A stretch of 64,000 nucleotides of DNA, taken from Anaerolineaceae bacterium. Its GTDB lineage: Bacteria; Chloroflexota; Anaerolineae; Aggregatilineales; Phototrophicaceae. Positions 42,245 through 51,090 of this stretch are shown in pieces; position 1 is the first letter of the stretch; each line of letters opens with the position of its first letter. The notes under the pieces are model-generated. The model worked only from the letters and a program-made list of their open reading frames with translations, was not told the origin of the DNA and did no database searches. A program made the translations under genes and the position numbers. Where the stretch lies: assembly GCA_020634135.1 (NCBI GenBank), contig JACKCG010000002.1, positions 186,001-250,000 of the forward strand. Reading direction: 5' to 3'.

Positions 42245-44296
42245 ATGTTGTCAAGTCGAGTGGGATTTGCGGTGGCGGCGCTGCTGCTGCTGCTGGCGGC
42301 AGGGCTGCGGTTGTGGCAGATCACAACACTGCCTGAAGGGCTGCATCAGGAAGAGATCAACGACCTGCTGATTACCGAGGCGGCGCGGCAGGGGCGTATT
42401 GAAGTGTTATACGACCCGACTCGCCTGGGGATTGACGCTACGCCGCGTGAGGGGTTGTATCCGGTTATCCTGGCCGCCGTCACCAGTCTGACTGGCAGCA
42501 GTGGTATTCTTGGCTCACACCTTCTTTCGGTGTGGGTGAACCTGCTTGCGCTGGCAATGGTCTACGCCCTGGTGTCCCGCCTGTATTCGCCGCTGGCGGG
42601 GGTGGCGGCGCTAGGATTGCTCACCGTAAATATGTGGCATATTCTGGGTGGGCGGGAAATTTCTCGTGAGGCACTGCTTCCCGCCCTGGTGACAGCGGTG
42701 ATGCTCATGCTGGCACGGGGGCTATCACTCTACCGCGAATACCATGCCCGCCTGCCACTGACCACGCCTTTCGCCGCCCTGGGATTGCTGCTCGGCCTGG
42801 GGTTCTACATTCATCCCACACACTTCATGATCGTGCTGGCGAGTATGGTCCTTATCGCCTACATGATACTGGCACGCAAGCCCGTGCCACACCGTAATTA
42901 TCTCACATTTTCCTTGCTCATCATGATTATTGTCGCCATGCCCTACGTCATCTCCAGTCTGAGATTGCCGGAATTAGCCGGATCGGGCCGGGTTTTCGAG
43001 GGGTATCAGGCGGCGCAAACACCCCCGCTCGAAGCGTTGGTGCGCGGGCTGAACGGAATCCTGTTCCGGGGCGATACAAGCCCGGTGCGAAATTTGCCAG
43101 GACGCCCGCTGCTTGATCTGGTGAGCGGCCTGATTTTACTGACCGGTATCCTGGTGGCGCTGCGGGATTGGCGCAAACCGCGCCACCTGCTGCCTTTGCT
43201 TATGCTGACCGCTCTCCTGCTGCCCGCATTCCTCAAGGCTGATAATCCGAATTTCCAGGGTTATCTGGCACTTCTGCCCGTGCTGGCGTTATTTTTCGGA
43301 TTGGGCTTGAGTACGCTGGTGGTCAGTTTCCGCAAGAATGGGCTGCGCCTGGTATGGCTGGCGCTGCTGGCCGGTGCGGTGTTCAACCTGGTCTGGACAG
43401 GGCGCGACCTTTTTACTGTCTGGCCGGAGCTGGAAGCTGTGCAAACAGCTTACCACACCCGTATTGGGCAGATCGCCCATTACCTTGACCAGACCGCCGG
43501 CGACGTACCAACAGTCGTTTGTGTGCCGGGTCTGCGTGAACCGGAAACCGGGGCGATGCCTGACAATCTTGTATTGCTGTATCTGATGCTCAATCGCCAG
43601 AATATCCCCTTCCGGTTTGCCGATTGCGGCACAGGGTTGGTATTTGCTGGTGGTGGCGCGGGTGAGCAAGTGATCTTCCTGGAGCCGGACGCCCTGGATA
43701 AAGTGCATCCTTACCTGCAAACCTGGCTGGCCCAGGGTGAAATCATCAACCAGCCCGGCATCCCCAGAGATGCTGTTGTGCGTCTCAATGTTGAACAGGT
43801 ACTGGCTGACCGGGTAGGGGCATTCACGACCACCGCGCCCGCCCAATTTGCGCCGGAGGTAGCCGGTGACGACTCGATGGTACTGCCTCCGGTTGCCTTT
43901 GGCGGTAATGTTGCTTTCTTGGGTTATGAACTGTTGGAAAAAGGCGCTTATCCGCCCGGTGGCATCGTTACCGCAGTGACATATTGGCGGGTGGATGGTG
44001 AAACGCCGCCGGATTTACAGTTTTTTACGCATATTCTGGCTGATCCTGGGGCTGCGCCTGTGGCCCAGACGGATACGGTGAGTGTGTCCGTCCCCAGCCT
44101 GCAAGACCGGGATGTGTTCATTCAGGTCACCTTTATCCCGCTGCCTGAATCGCTGCCGGCAGGTGAGTACCGCGTCTCGATTGGCGCATACCAGACCGGT
44201 GGAGAGGGACGAATGCCGGTTCTGCAGGACGGCCAGCCCAGAGGAGACCGTCTGTTCCTGGGCAGTATTCAAGTGGCACAGGAACAGGATAGCTAA
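42245..44296 (+). CDS. GT-C type membrane glycosyltransferase (GT39/ArnT-like)
   Basis: This 683-residue protein has about 11-13 N-terminal membrane spans up to residue 400 and a soluble outer C-terminal region ending in a beta-sandwich (about 545-680). The first outer loop contains LPEGLHQEEINDLLITEAARQG, in the position of the acidic DE motif of PMT/ArnT enzymes that use polyprenyl-phosphate sugars. This places it in the GT-C fold group. It may glycosylate surface proteins or glycans on the outer face. It shares a strand and close spacing with the four glycosidase-like genes. Confidence 0.75.
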   Translation: MLSSRVGFAVAALLLLLAAGLRLWQITTLPEGLHQEEINDLLITEAARQGRIEVLYDPTRLGIDATPREGLYPVILAAVTSLTGSSGILGSHLLSVWVNLLALAMVYALVSRLYSPLAGVAALGLLTVNMWHILGGREISREALLPALVTAVMLMLARGLSLYREYHARLPLTTPFAALGLLLGLGFYIHPTHFMIVLASMVLIAYMILARKPVPHRNYLTFSLLIMIIVAMPYVISSLRLPELAGSGRVFEGYQAAQTPPLEALVRGLNGILFRGDTSPVRNLPGRPLLDLVSGLILLTGILVALRDWRKPRHLLPLLMLTALLLPAFLKADNPNFQGYLALLPVLALFFGLGLSTLVVSFRKNGLRLVWLALLAGAVFNLVWTGRDLFTVWPELEAVQTAYHTRIGQIAHYLDQTAGDVPTVVCVPGLREPETGAMPDNLVLLYLMLNRQNIPFRFADCGTGLVFAGGGAGEQVIFLEPDALDKVHPYLQTWLAQGEIINQPGIPRDAVVRLNVEQVLADRVGAFTTTAPAQFAPEVAGDDSMVLPPVAFGGNVAFLGYELLEKGAYPPGGIVTAVTYWRVDGETPPDLQFFTHILADPGAAPVAQTDTVSVSVPSLQDRDVFIQVTFIPLPESLPAGEYRVSIGAYQTGGEGRMPVLQDGQPRGDRLFLGSIQVAQEQDS

Positions 44297-45288
44297 TGTT
44301 TGAAATCGTCTTTCTTGGTACGTCGGCATCGGCCCCTTCAATTCATCGGGGGCTGCCTGCCCAGGTGGTGCTGGCAGGGGAACATCGCTTCCTGGTGGAT
44401 TGCGGCGAAGGCACGCAGCGCCAGATTCTCCGCAGCGGTGTGGGTTTCAAACGGCTGAGTAACATCCTGCTCACGCACGCCCACCTTGACCATATTTTAG
44501 GGTTGGGCGGCCTGATTTCCACCTTCACCCGTTGGGAGAATATTGATTCGCTGGCATTATGGGGCGGCAAAGCGACGATCAGCCGGGTGCAGGCGCTTTT
44601 ATTTGGCGTGGTGCTGGATTACGAACGTCTGGAAGTTGACATAAAGTTTTATGAACTCAAGCCGGGTCGCATGTTATCCGGCAAGGACTTCACGGTGAGT
44701 GCCTTCCCGGTTACGCACCGGGGGCCGGGCAATTTCGGGTTCGTCTTTCAGGAAAACAACCGCCGTCCATTCCTGGTGGAAAAGGCCGAAGCGCTGGGTG
44801 TTCCAGTCGGGCCGGATCGTGGGCGGTTGGTGAAGGGCGAGGCGATCACTTTGCCGGATGGCCGCCTGATTACGCCGGACATGGTGCTGGGTGATGAAAT
44901 CCAGGGTGTGAAACTGGTACATATCGGCGACATAGGCCGGGTTGATGATGTGCGTGATGTGGTGGCGGATGCCGATGCGCTGGTGATGGAAGCAACCTTT
45001 CTGGATGCCGACGCGGAGGCTGCTGCCCACTTCGGCCATGTGACCGCCCGGCAGGCGGCGACACTGGCGCGTGAAACCGGGGTCAAAACGCTGATTCTGA
45101 CGCATATTTCTCGCCGCTACCGGGAGCGTGATATCAAAGCCGAAGCACGGTCAGTCTTTCCCAATACGTATGTCGCGCGCGACCTGGAACATTACATTAT
45201 CCGGCGCGGCAGGCCGGTAGAACGCAAACGCACCTATCAGTCTGAAGAACCGGGCGAAGCCGACACCGAACATGACATGGAGGAATAA
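44296..45288 (+). CDS. rnz: ribonuclease Z / metallo-beta-lactamase-fold nuclease
   Basis: This 330-residue protein has the RNase Z zinc site H61-A-H63-L-D65-H66 in LLTHAHLDHILGLGGL. Further ligands lie in FPVTHRGPGNFGF, HIGDIG and LILTHISRRY. The GFVFQE segment and HFGHVTARQAA are typical of tRNase Z, which trims tRNA 3' ends. That fits the tRNA seen in this window, which lacks an encoded CCA. The ATG overlaps the stop of the upstream glycosyltransferase gene by one base. The final 30 acidic residues are a non-conserved tail. Confidence 0.93.
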   Translation: MFEIVFLGTSASAPSIHRGLPAQVVLAGEHRFLVDCGEGTQRQILRSGVGFKRLSNILLTHAHLDHILGLGGLISTFTRWENIDSLALWGGKATISRVQALLFGVVLDYERLEVDIKFYELKPGRMLSGKDFTVSAFPVTHRGPGNFGFVFQENNRRPFLVEKAEALGVPVGPDRGRLVKGEAITLPDGRLITPDMVLGDEIQGVKLVHIGDIGRVDDVRDVVADADALVMEATFLDADAEAAAHFGHVTARQAATLARETGVKTLILTHISRRYRERDIKAEARSVFPNTYVARDLEHYIIRRGRPVERKRTYQSEEPGEADTEHDMEE

Positions 45289-45322
45289 TCTGCTTTTACC
45301 GGAAATTGTCCGTGAGCAGATT
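45287..45322 (+). terminator. hairpin after the RNase Z gene
   Basis: AATCTGCT (45287-45294) pairs with AGCAGATT (45315-45322) over 8 bp with a 20-base loop. It begins at the stop codon. There is no strong T tract, so confidence is modest. Confidence 0.5.
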
Positions 45323-45514
45323 TGACCCGTTGTGGCAGAACCAGTATCCCCTTCACGTTATCATGACTCAGATTCAGGTTTGAGCGTCGCCAGGCGATGC
45401 GATCCCCAGGCCGGTTTTTGGGCGATTCTCATTCAACCGGACTGTCTGAGATACCCTGAATTCCTCTCGTCCAGATAATACCGCTTGCCCTCAATTGAAC
45501 CTATCCAGTGACCA

Positions 45515-45543
45515 GTGACGAATGCCGCACAATACGCTACAAT
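45515..45543 (+). promoter_or_regulatory. promoter of the cysS operon
   Basis: GTGACG (45515-45520), a 17-base spacer and TACAAT (45538-45543) form a probable sigma-70 promoter 39 bases before the cysS start. No T-box leader is present. Confidence 0.45.
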
Positions 45544-45581
45544 AAATTTCGTTTCGGGCGGCAATAGAGGAATAACAGGCG

Positions 45582-47024
45582 ATGGCATTGAAGATTTATA
45601 ATGTGCTGGGACGCGAAAAACAGGATTTCACACCGTTATACGAAGGCCGGGTGAATATCTACGTTTGCGGCCCTACCGTGCAGGACTATTCCCACATCGG
45701 CCATGCGAAAACCTATGTGGCCTTTGATGTTGTGACGCGCTACCTGCGCTACAGCGGCTATGATGTGCTGTATGTGCAGAATATCACCGATGTCGGTCAT
45801 CTGCTTGAAAGCGGTGAAGACCGGATTTTGAAGAAGGCCTCACAGCTTCAGGCCAGGCCGATGCAGATTGTCGAGCATTATACCCGCAACTACTTCGACG
45901 ATATGGACGCTCTGGGTGTCGTCCGCCCGGATATTTCTCCACGTGCCAGCGCACATATCCCCGAACAGATCAAGATGATTGAAACCCTGCTGGAAAAAGA
46001 GAACGCCTATGTATCCAACGGCAGCGTGTACTTTGATGTGACCAGCGCGCCGGAATATGGCAAACTCTCGAACCGTAAGATCGAGTCTCAGGAAGCCGGT
46101 TCACGGGAAGCGGTGCGCGATGAAAAGCACAACCCGGAGGATTTTGCGCTGTGGAAGAAGGCCGAGCCGGAGCACATTCTGCGCTGGGAGAGTCCCTGGG
46201 GTGAAGGCTTCCCTGGTTGGCATATTGAATGCTCTGCGATGGCGAAAAAATACCTGGGGCCGACGTTCGATATTCACGGCGGCGGGGTAGACAACATCTT
46301 CCCACATAACGAGTCCGAGATTGTCCAGAGTGAATGCGCCAACGATGCCGACTTCGCCCGCTACTGGATGCTGGTCGGAAGCCTGACGGTGGACGGCATC
46401 AAGATGTCGAAGAGTCTGGGTAACTTCGTCACCATCAAGGATGCGCTGAAAACGTACCGCCCCGAAGTGATCCGTATGTTCATGTTAAGCGCCCACTATG
46501 CCAGCCCGGTAGATTATAGTGAGGACGGCCTGCGCGGTTCGGTGGGCGGCTGGGAACGGTTGTATGGCGCGGCGCGGTTGGCGCGGCAGATGATGAACAG
46601 TGCGCCTGCCAGTGATGACGGCAACGGTTTCCTGGCGCGACTGGAACAGGCGAAGGCCGACTTCAGCGCAGTGATGGACGATGACTTCAACACACCGAAA
46701 GCAATCGCCGTACTGCAAGACCTTACCCGTGATGTGAACACGCTCCTCAACAGCGGGGCAGGGGTAGGCAAGCCGGTTCTTGAGGCAATCAATGCCACCT
46801 ACAACACCCTGGGAGGGGATGTGCTGGGGATTATCCCGGCGGCAGAAAGCGCCAGCAGTGACGGTCAGCGCGAAGCCGGGCTGATTGAACTGCTGGTGAA
46901 TTTGCGGGCATCGGCGCGCAAGGGCAAGGATTTTGCGACCAGCGACCGTATCCGCGATGAACTTTTAAGCCTGGGCGTGGTGCTGGAAGACCGCCCTGAT
47001 GGGACCGTGTGGCGGGTGAACTGA
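45582..47024 (+). CDS. cysS: cysteine-tRNA ligase
   Basis: This 480-residue class I synthetase charges tRNA-Cys. HIGH is at 38-41 (YSHIGHA) and KMSKS at 274-278 (IKMSKSLGN). The zinc ligands that select cysteine are Cys29, Cys217, His242 and Glu246. The length is normal and the C-terminal anticodon-binding part is intact. GAGGAA precedes the ATG. It heads a cysS-rlmB pair, with rlmB starting right after the stop, and frr follows. Confidence 0.97.
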   Translation: MALKIYNVLGREKQDFTPLYEGRVNIYVCGPTVQDYSHIGHAKTYVAFDVVTRYLRYSGYDVLYVQNITDVGHLLESGEDRILKKASQLQARPMQIVEHYTRNYFDDMDALGVVRPDISPRASAHIPEQIKMIETLLEKENAYVSNGSVYFDVTSAPEYGKLSNRKIESQEAGSREAVRDEKHNPEDFALWKKAEPEHILRWESPWGEGFPGWHIECSAMAKKYLGPTFDIHGGGVDNIFPHNESEIVQSECANDADFARYWMLVGSLTVDGIKMSKSLGNFVTIKDALKTYRPEVIRMFMLSAHYASPVDYSEDGLRGSVGGWERLYGAARLARQMMNSAPASDDGNGFLARLEQAKADFSAVMDDDFNTPKAIAVLQDLTRDVNTLLNSGAGVGKPVLEAINATYNTLGGDVLGIIPAAESASSDGQREAGLIELLVNLRASARKGKDFATSDRIRDELLSLGVVLEDRPDGTVWRVN

Positions 47025-47025
47025 C

Positions 47026-47784
47026 ATGACCGAATTTGTCTACGGCCATTGGGCTGTGTTCGAAAGTTTACGTGCCGGGCGGCGGCGGGTAGATCATCTT
47101 CTGGTCGCTGAGGCTGCCGAAGAGAAGGGGATGCTCAAGGACATTCTGGCCGAGGCTCGCAAGCGCGGCGTGAAAATTCAACGTTCACCGCGCCGTATTC
47201 TGGATGATATGGCGGGCGGCGCGAATCACCAGAGCGTGGTCGCGCGAGTTGGCAATTACCCGTATGCCGATGTCGAGGATGCGCTATCATTGGCAGGGGA
47301 ACGTGGGGAAAAACCCTTCCTGCTCATCCTCGACCTCCTCAAAGATCCGCAGAATGTGGGCGTGCTGCTGCGGGTGGCCGAAGCGGTTGGTGTGCATGGT
47401 GTCATCATTCAGGAACGACGGAGCGTAGGCGTGACACCGGCTGTCGTGAATGCTTCATCCGGCGCGGTGGAATACCTGAATGTGATCCAGGTGAGTAATC
47501 TGGTCAACACCATGAAGCTGCTCAAAGAGCAGAATATCTGGATGATTGGCTTCGAGGCCGGCCCGGAAGTGCCGCCGGTTGACCGCACTGATCTGGATAT
47601 TGCAGTTGCGATTGTGTTAGGGAGCGAAGGCGAGGGGATGCGCCGTCTGGTGCGCGATACTTGTGATATGACACTGACGCTGCCGATGCGCGGGCATGTT
47701 GCCAGCCTGAACGTGGCGACTGCCGGTTCGATTGCTCTGTATACCGCCTGGCAGGCGCGCGGTTGGCAGGGTTGGAAGGGATAA
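47026..47784 (+). CDS. rlmB: 23S rRNA (guanosine-2'-O-)-methyltransferase, RlmB/SpoU family
   Basis: This 252-residue SPOUT methyltransferase starts one base after the cysS stop. The N-terminal substrate-binding domain (FVYGHWAVFESLRAG) precedes the trefoil-knot domain with DPQNVGVLLRVAEAVG, VLGSEGEGMRRLV and LPMRGHVASLNVATAGSIALY (219-239). RlmB modifies G2251 of 23S rRNA near the peptidyl site. The cysS-rlmB pairing is common in bacteria and supports this over tRNA-modifying TrmH. Confidence 0.93.
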   Translation: MTEFVYGHWAVFESLRAGRRRVDHLLVAEAAEEKGMLKDILAEARKRGVKIQRSPRRILDDMAGGANHQSVVARVGNYPYADVEDALSLAGERGEKPFLLILDLLKDPQNVGVLLRVAEAVGVHGVIIQERRSVGVTPAVVNASSGAVEYLNVIQVSNLVNTMKLLKEQNIWMIGFEAGPEVPPVDRTDLDIAVAIVLGSEGEGMRRLVRDTCDMTLTLPMRGHVASLNVATAGSIALYTAWQARGWQGWKG

Positions 47785-47879
47785 CACTTTTCAGTTCCTG
47801 GCAGCATCTGTGCCGGAAACAGCCCAATCGAAAAGTGCAGCACGTGAAAAGACAAAAACGTTAAAGTATTCTTTTTTTA

Positions 47880-47915
47880 TACCCGGTATGGGCGGAATAC
47901 GCGCTGTGCCGGGTA
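47880..47915 (+). promoter_or_regulatory. hairpin in the frr leader
   Basis: TACCCGG (47880-47886) pairs with CCGGGTA (47909-47915) just before the frr ribosome site. The seven-T run at 47872-47878 lies upstream of the hairpin, so it is not a plus-strand terminator. A leader hairpin that affects frr expression is possible. Confidence 0.3.
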
Positions 47916-47938
47916 CAAACCCGACTGAGGTAAACACC

Positions 47939-48496
47939 ATGATAAATGACATCCTGAACGAAACGAAACACAAAATGAAAGCCAGTTTGTCGGTGTTTGA
48001 GGAAGACCTGCATGGCATTCGCAGTGGGCGTGCCAGCACGGCGCTGGTGGATCGCCTGGTCGTCACTTACTATGACCAGGAGACGGAACTGCGCCAGCTT
48101 GCTAATATTTCGACCCCGGAAGCGCTGCAAATCCTCATCCGCCCCTATGACAAAACGGCAGTGCAGGCCATTGAGCGGGCAATTCACGCGGCAAATATAG
48201 GTGTGAATCCCAATATTGATGGCGATGTCATCCGGCTGAATATGCCGCCGCTGACGAAAGAGCGCCGGCAGGAATTGGTGAAGTTCCTGCATAAGCGTCT
48301 TGAAGAAGGGCGGGTCACAATCCGCAACATCCGGCGCGGCGCTAATGATGACCTGAAAGAGTTCGAGCGCGAAAAGCTGATCTCCGAAGATGAACAGGAG
48401 CGGGGTGAGGCTGAGGTGCAAAAGCTCACCGACGAGTATATTGCCAAGCTCGAAGAATTGGGCAAAGCCAAAGAACAGGAAATCCTGGAGGTTTAG
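47939..48496 (+). CDS. frr: ribosome recycling factor
   Basis: This 185-residue protein, with GAGGT before the ATG at 47939, is the normal length. RRF splits the post-termination ribosome together with EF-G. The three-helix bundle and small beta domain are visible: HKMKASLSVFEEDLHGIRSGRAS at the start, GDVIRLNMPPLTKERRQELVK in the middle and a long charged C-terminal helix. Elsewhere frr commonly follows pyrH and tsf; here it follows cysS-rlmB. An upstream in-frame extension overlaps rlmB and is rejected. Confidence 0.97.
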   Translation: MINDILNETKHKMKASLSVFEEDLHGIRSGRASTALVDRLVVTYYDQETELRQLANISTPEALQILIRPYDKTAVQAIERAIHAANIGVNPNIDGDVIRLNMPPLTKERRQELVKFLHKRLEEGRVTIRNIRRGANDDLKEFEREKLISEDEQERGEAEVQKLTDEYIAKLEELGKAKEQEILEV

Positions 48497-48526
48497 CCCG
48501 GTTTTAGCAGGGACAAGGGACCTATT

Positions 48527-48554
48527 GTAGGGGCATGATCTATCGTGCTCCTGC
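48527..48554. repeat. REP-like palindrome, copy A
   Basis: GTAGGGGCATGATC pairs with TATCGTGCTCCTGC. Thirteen of fourteen positions pair in RNA if three G-U pairs are allowed. A related palindrome lies at 51262-51289. It falls between frr and the lipoprotein gene. Confidence 0.5.
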
Positions 48555-48652
48555 CCAGGACACAGACTGTCTTGCTGGATGAAGCTGCAAATCTGTCCCT
48601 TTGCTCTTTTTTCGCCCATGCCGGTATCGAGTTGCATATTGCCAGGCGCACG

Positions 48653-49447
48653 ATGAATCGCATCCTACGGTATCTGATCCCGCTGCTGTTCCTGCTCACC
48701 GCTTGTGAGCAGGAAGGTGCTGCGCCGCCCACAATGGTTGATCTGGCCGCGCAGCCCAAACAGCTTGCCACCGTGTATATCTCCCCCACGCCGAATGAAA
48801 TCCAGCGGCAGGCTACCCAGGCCGCCGTTCCCCCGCCAGTAACGCCCGTTCCTGAAGTGCCTGTCGTCGCGCCAACTGCCTATATCGGGGTGTTCCTGGG
48901 GGAGGCGGTGGATGAGAACGAAAGGCCGGTTATCAACCTCCCGAATCCGGTGCAACCAACGGCGCCGGGTGGCGTAGAGCCAAGAAACTGCCTGCTGGTG
49001 GCCGACCCGATCTACGGGAATGGCTGGGAGGCGAACCCTACGGTAACGAGTGTGCTGGGCTGTGCGCTGCAACCGACAGTGCCATTCCGGGGCGTGATGC
49101 AGGTTTTCGAGCGCGGCGTGATGTACTGGCGGGGTGATACCAATGAAATCTGGGCGATTGCCACCAGCGGTGCGGCTGCCGGGCGCTTCTGGTACGCGGC
49201 AAATCTGCCAGAAGGCAGCAACGAGGATTTGACCGCACCGGAAGGTCTGCGCGTGCCGGTGCGCGGCTTCGGTATGATGTGGCGCAGTGTGACGGGTGTG
49301 CGCGATTCGCTTGGCTATGCCCGTATTGATGAGCAGGAAATTTCTATGCAGTCGCAGCGTTTTGAAGGGGGCTTATTGCACCTGGACAGCGCCGCTGGGC
49401 AGGTGTTCGTCCTGCTGGTGGATGGCCGCGCCTTCGGGCCGTACTGA
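48653..49447 (+). CDS. putative lipoprotein of unknown function
   Basis: From the ATG at 48653 the protein has 264 residues. The N-terminus is a lipoprotein signal with LLTAC, so Cys18 is the likely lipidated residue. A Pro/Val-rich spacer (about 45-80) leads to a domain with two Cys (in NCLLV and LGCAL) that may form a disulfide. I do not recognise the domain. The frame upstream to 48545 crosses the REP-like region and lacks a ribosome site. Confidence 0.75.
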   Translation: MNRILRYLIPLLFLLTACEQEGAAPPTMVDLAAQPKQLATVYISPTPNEIQRQATQAAVPPPVTPVPEVPVVAPTAYIGVFLGEAVDENERPVINLPNPVQPTAPGGVEPRNCLLVADPIYGNGWEANPTVTSVLGCALQPTVPFRGVMQVFERGVMYWRGDTNEIWAIATSGAAAGRFWYAANLPEGSNEDLTAPEGLRVPVRGFGMMWRSVTGVRDSLGYARIDEQEISMQSQRFEGGLLHLDSAAGQVFVLLVDGRAFGPY

Positions 49448-49451
49448 ACAA

Positions 49452-49770
49452 TTACCCCAGAACATGGATTGTCCTGGAGACTAGACTATACTCCCGCAGA
49501 GACTCAATTTCCCGGTAATACTGCAACTTCTTTCCCGGATCGTAACCCTCTGCGGAAAGGGACAACACTTCGATTATCACCTTCCAATTAAACAAGGCAT
49601 CCTGTTTGTCATCGGCCTTTTCTGATTTTCCACAGACAATAGTGATATCCATATATATGTGTAAACAGCCTGTTTTGACACACATATCCGATGGATACAC
49701 AGGTCACGACTTTCTACGCAGTGCATTTGCCAAAGCCACCGCTGTATTATGAATAAACCATATTGTGACT
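49452..49770 (-). pseudogene. decayed Uma2-family (DUF820) nuclease
   Basis: On the minus strand, DITIVCGKSEKADD, WKVIIEVLSLSAEGYDPGKKLQYYREIESLREY and LVS match the core of the intact Uma2 protein at 33.3 kb (DLVVVCGE, IIEVLSPSTEDFDRGRK). Homology continues upstream of the first usable start, through an in-frame TGA near 49707, to about 49770 (HNTAVALANALRR). The N-terminal third and the C-terminal strands are missing. The metal-site pattern is also eroded. It lies in an AT-rich segment and is not expected to be functional. Confidence 0.7.
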
Positions 49771-49965
49771 TTCGTATGTGCCACTCATGGCGAACATTCC
49801 ACGATGAAGGTACTCATGCTTGAGTTTATTCTAGCGCTCAAGGGTCGGGCACTCTTCCTCAGTTATGGTTGGTGTGAATATCGGGAGCGCCAGCGGTATC
49901 AATACATTTGTGCTTTATTGGTTAGTGTCTTAAATGTTTGAATTTGGTTAGAAAATGCAATATAC

Positions 49966-50030
49966 GCAACCAATTAGTTGCATTTAATTGAAAAATGATA
50001 TAGTATATATGCAACCGAATAGTTGCATAT
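49966..50030 (+). promoter_or_regulatory. promoter with two ArsR-type operators
   Basis: Two copies of GCAAC-N6-GTTGC lie at 49966-49981 and 50011-50026, 45 bases apart. The second extends to a perfect 9-bp arm, ATATGCAAC (50007-50015) and GTTGCATAT (50022-50030). A promoter TTGCAT (49978-49983), 17-base spacer, TAGTAT (50001-50006) lies between and overlaps them. The ArsR-type protein encoded in this operon is the likely ligand, giving autoregulation. Confidence 0.65.
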
Positions 50031-50042
50031 TGGAGCGACAGA

Positions 50043-50507
50043 ATGACAGTACAAGATACGATTGAAAGAGCAGTGGTTTTTCCCGTGTCGCGGGATCGCG
50101 TCTGGACGGCAATTACCGACCCAAGCCAGCTGGAGAAGTGGTTTGGCACGAAGGCGGAGTTCAAGCGCCTGGTTGTCGGTGAGCCGATGTTGTTCGGATG
50201 GGGGCCAGATGAAATCTATCGTGGGCGGATTGAGGTCGTTGAGCCTATGCATCACTTCGCATATCGTTGGAATTCCGGTAAATCAGATATGGAAACACCC
50301 TTCGATGATATGCCGACGACCCTTGTGACATTCCGCTTAGAAGATCTGCCAGAAGGAGCAGGGACCCGTTTGACACTGGTCGAAAGCGGTTTTGCATCGC
50401 TGCCGGATAATCTACGCGACAAGCAGTGGCAGGAAAATCGCAGCGGTTGGGATGCGGAGATCGCAGACCTTGCAGCCCATCTTGGGGTCCAGAAAGAGGT
50501 TAAATGA
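50043..50507 (+). CDS. SRPBCC / AHSA1-type START-fold protein
   Basis: This 154-residue protein has the SRPBCC fold seen in AHSA1-like proteins: ERAVVFPVSRDRVWTAITDPSQLEKWFG at the start and LVTFRLEDLPEGAGTRLTLVESGF near the end. The fold makes a hydrophobic pocket that binds small molecules. GGAG precedes the ATG by 7 bases. The next gene, an ArsR-type regulator, overlaps by 4 bases (ATGA). This pairing is common; the SRPBCC protein may bind the signal or a toxic ligand. Confidence 0.9.
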   Translation: MTVQDTIERAVVFPVSRDRVWTAITDPSQLEKWFGTKAEFKRLVVGEPMLFGWGPDEIYRGRIEVVEPMHHFAYRWNSGKSDMETPFDDMPTTLVTFRLEDLPEGAGTRLTLVESGFASLPDNLRDKQWQENRSGWDAEIADLAAHLGVQKEVK

Positions 50508-50845
50508 CTACAAACGATGTGCAGAATGTATTCGTAGCACTGGCTGACCCGGCCCGGCGCAAGATCATCGAAACACTAACGGAGGTCGGTGCTAAGACAG
50601 CGACCCAACTCGTACCAGGGTTGGAAATGACCCGACAAGGCGTGACCAAGCACCTCAATATCTTGGCCGATGCTGGATTGGTGACCATCTACCAGCGTGG
50701 GCGTGACAAATACTATGTGCTTACACCCGAACCGTTAGAAGAGGCCACTTTGTGGATTAGTGCGATTGCAGCGCGCTGGGATGAACGTCTGGAAGCGTTA
50801 CGCCAGTTTCTTGAAGATGATAATGAGACGACGGGAGAAACCTAA
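50504..50845 (+). CDS. ArsR-family regulator of the SRPBCC operon
   Basis: This 113-residue winged-helix protein has VFVALADPARRKIIETL, then the recognition helix EMTRQGVTKHLNILADAGLV and the wing YQRGRDKYYVLT. It has no Cys and lacks the metal-site patterns of ArsR or SmtB, so it is a non-metal member of the type usually paired with SRPBCC genes. It is translationally coupled to the upstream gene. It probably binds the two GCAAC-N6-GTTGC operators at 49966-50030. Confidence 0.9.
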   Translation: MTTNDVQNVFVALADPARRKIIETLTEVGAKTATQLVPGLEMTRQGVTKHLNILADAGLVTIYQRGRDKYYVLTPEPLEEATLWISAIAARWDERLEALRQFLEDDNETTGET

Positions 50846-50847
50846 CC

Positions 50848-51090
50848 ATGTATTTTGATCCGCGCATTAACCTGATCAATGAAGAACGCCATAAGGACTT
50901 GATCCGCGAAGCCCATCAACACCGATTGGCAAGGATTGCGGCAGGAAGCCAACAATCTCCGTCGCTAGTGAAGGCAGCCTTGACTCACATCGGCAACGCA
51001 CTGATCTCGGTTGGGAGCAGACTGAAAGAACGCCCGGATATTGTCCAGATGCCCCAGACAGAGTCCGCCACCCTATTTGACTTACGCTGA
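50848..51090 (+). CDS. small hypothetical protein
   Basis: This 80-residue protein starts 2 bases after the ArsR stop, with GGGAG upstream, so it belongs to the same operon. It is basic and helical at the start (NEERHKDLIREAHQHRLARIAAG) with a short amphipathic second half. I do not recognise a family. The placement suggests a function tied to the SRPBCC-ArsR pair. Confidence 0.65.
   Translation: MYFDPRINLINEERHKDLIREAHQHRLARIAAGSQQSPSLVKAALTHIGNALISVGSRLKERPDIVQMPQTESATLFDLR

Noticed and set aside
45289..45581. Possible T-box leader before cysS
   Set aside because: No T-box consensus or specifier loop is visible. Only a probable promoter and a gene-end hairpin are present.
47732..47938. 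N-terminal extension of the ribosome recycling factor
   Set aside because: It overlaps the end of rlmB. The start at 47939 has a ribosome site and gives the standard 185-residue length.
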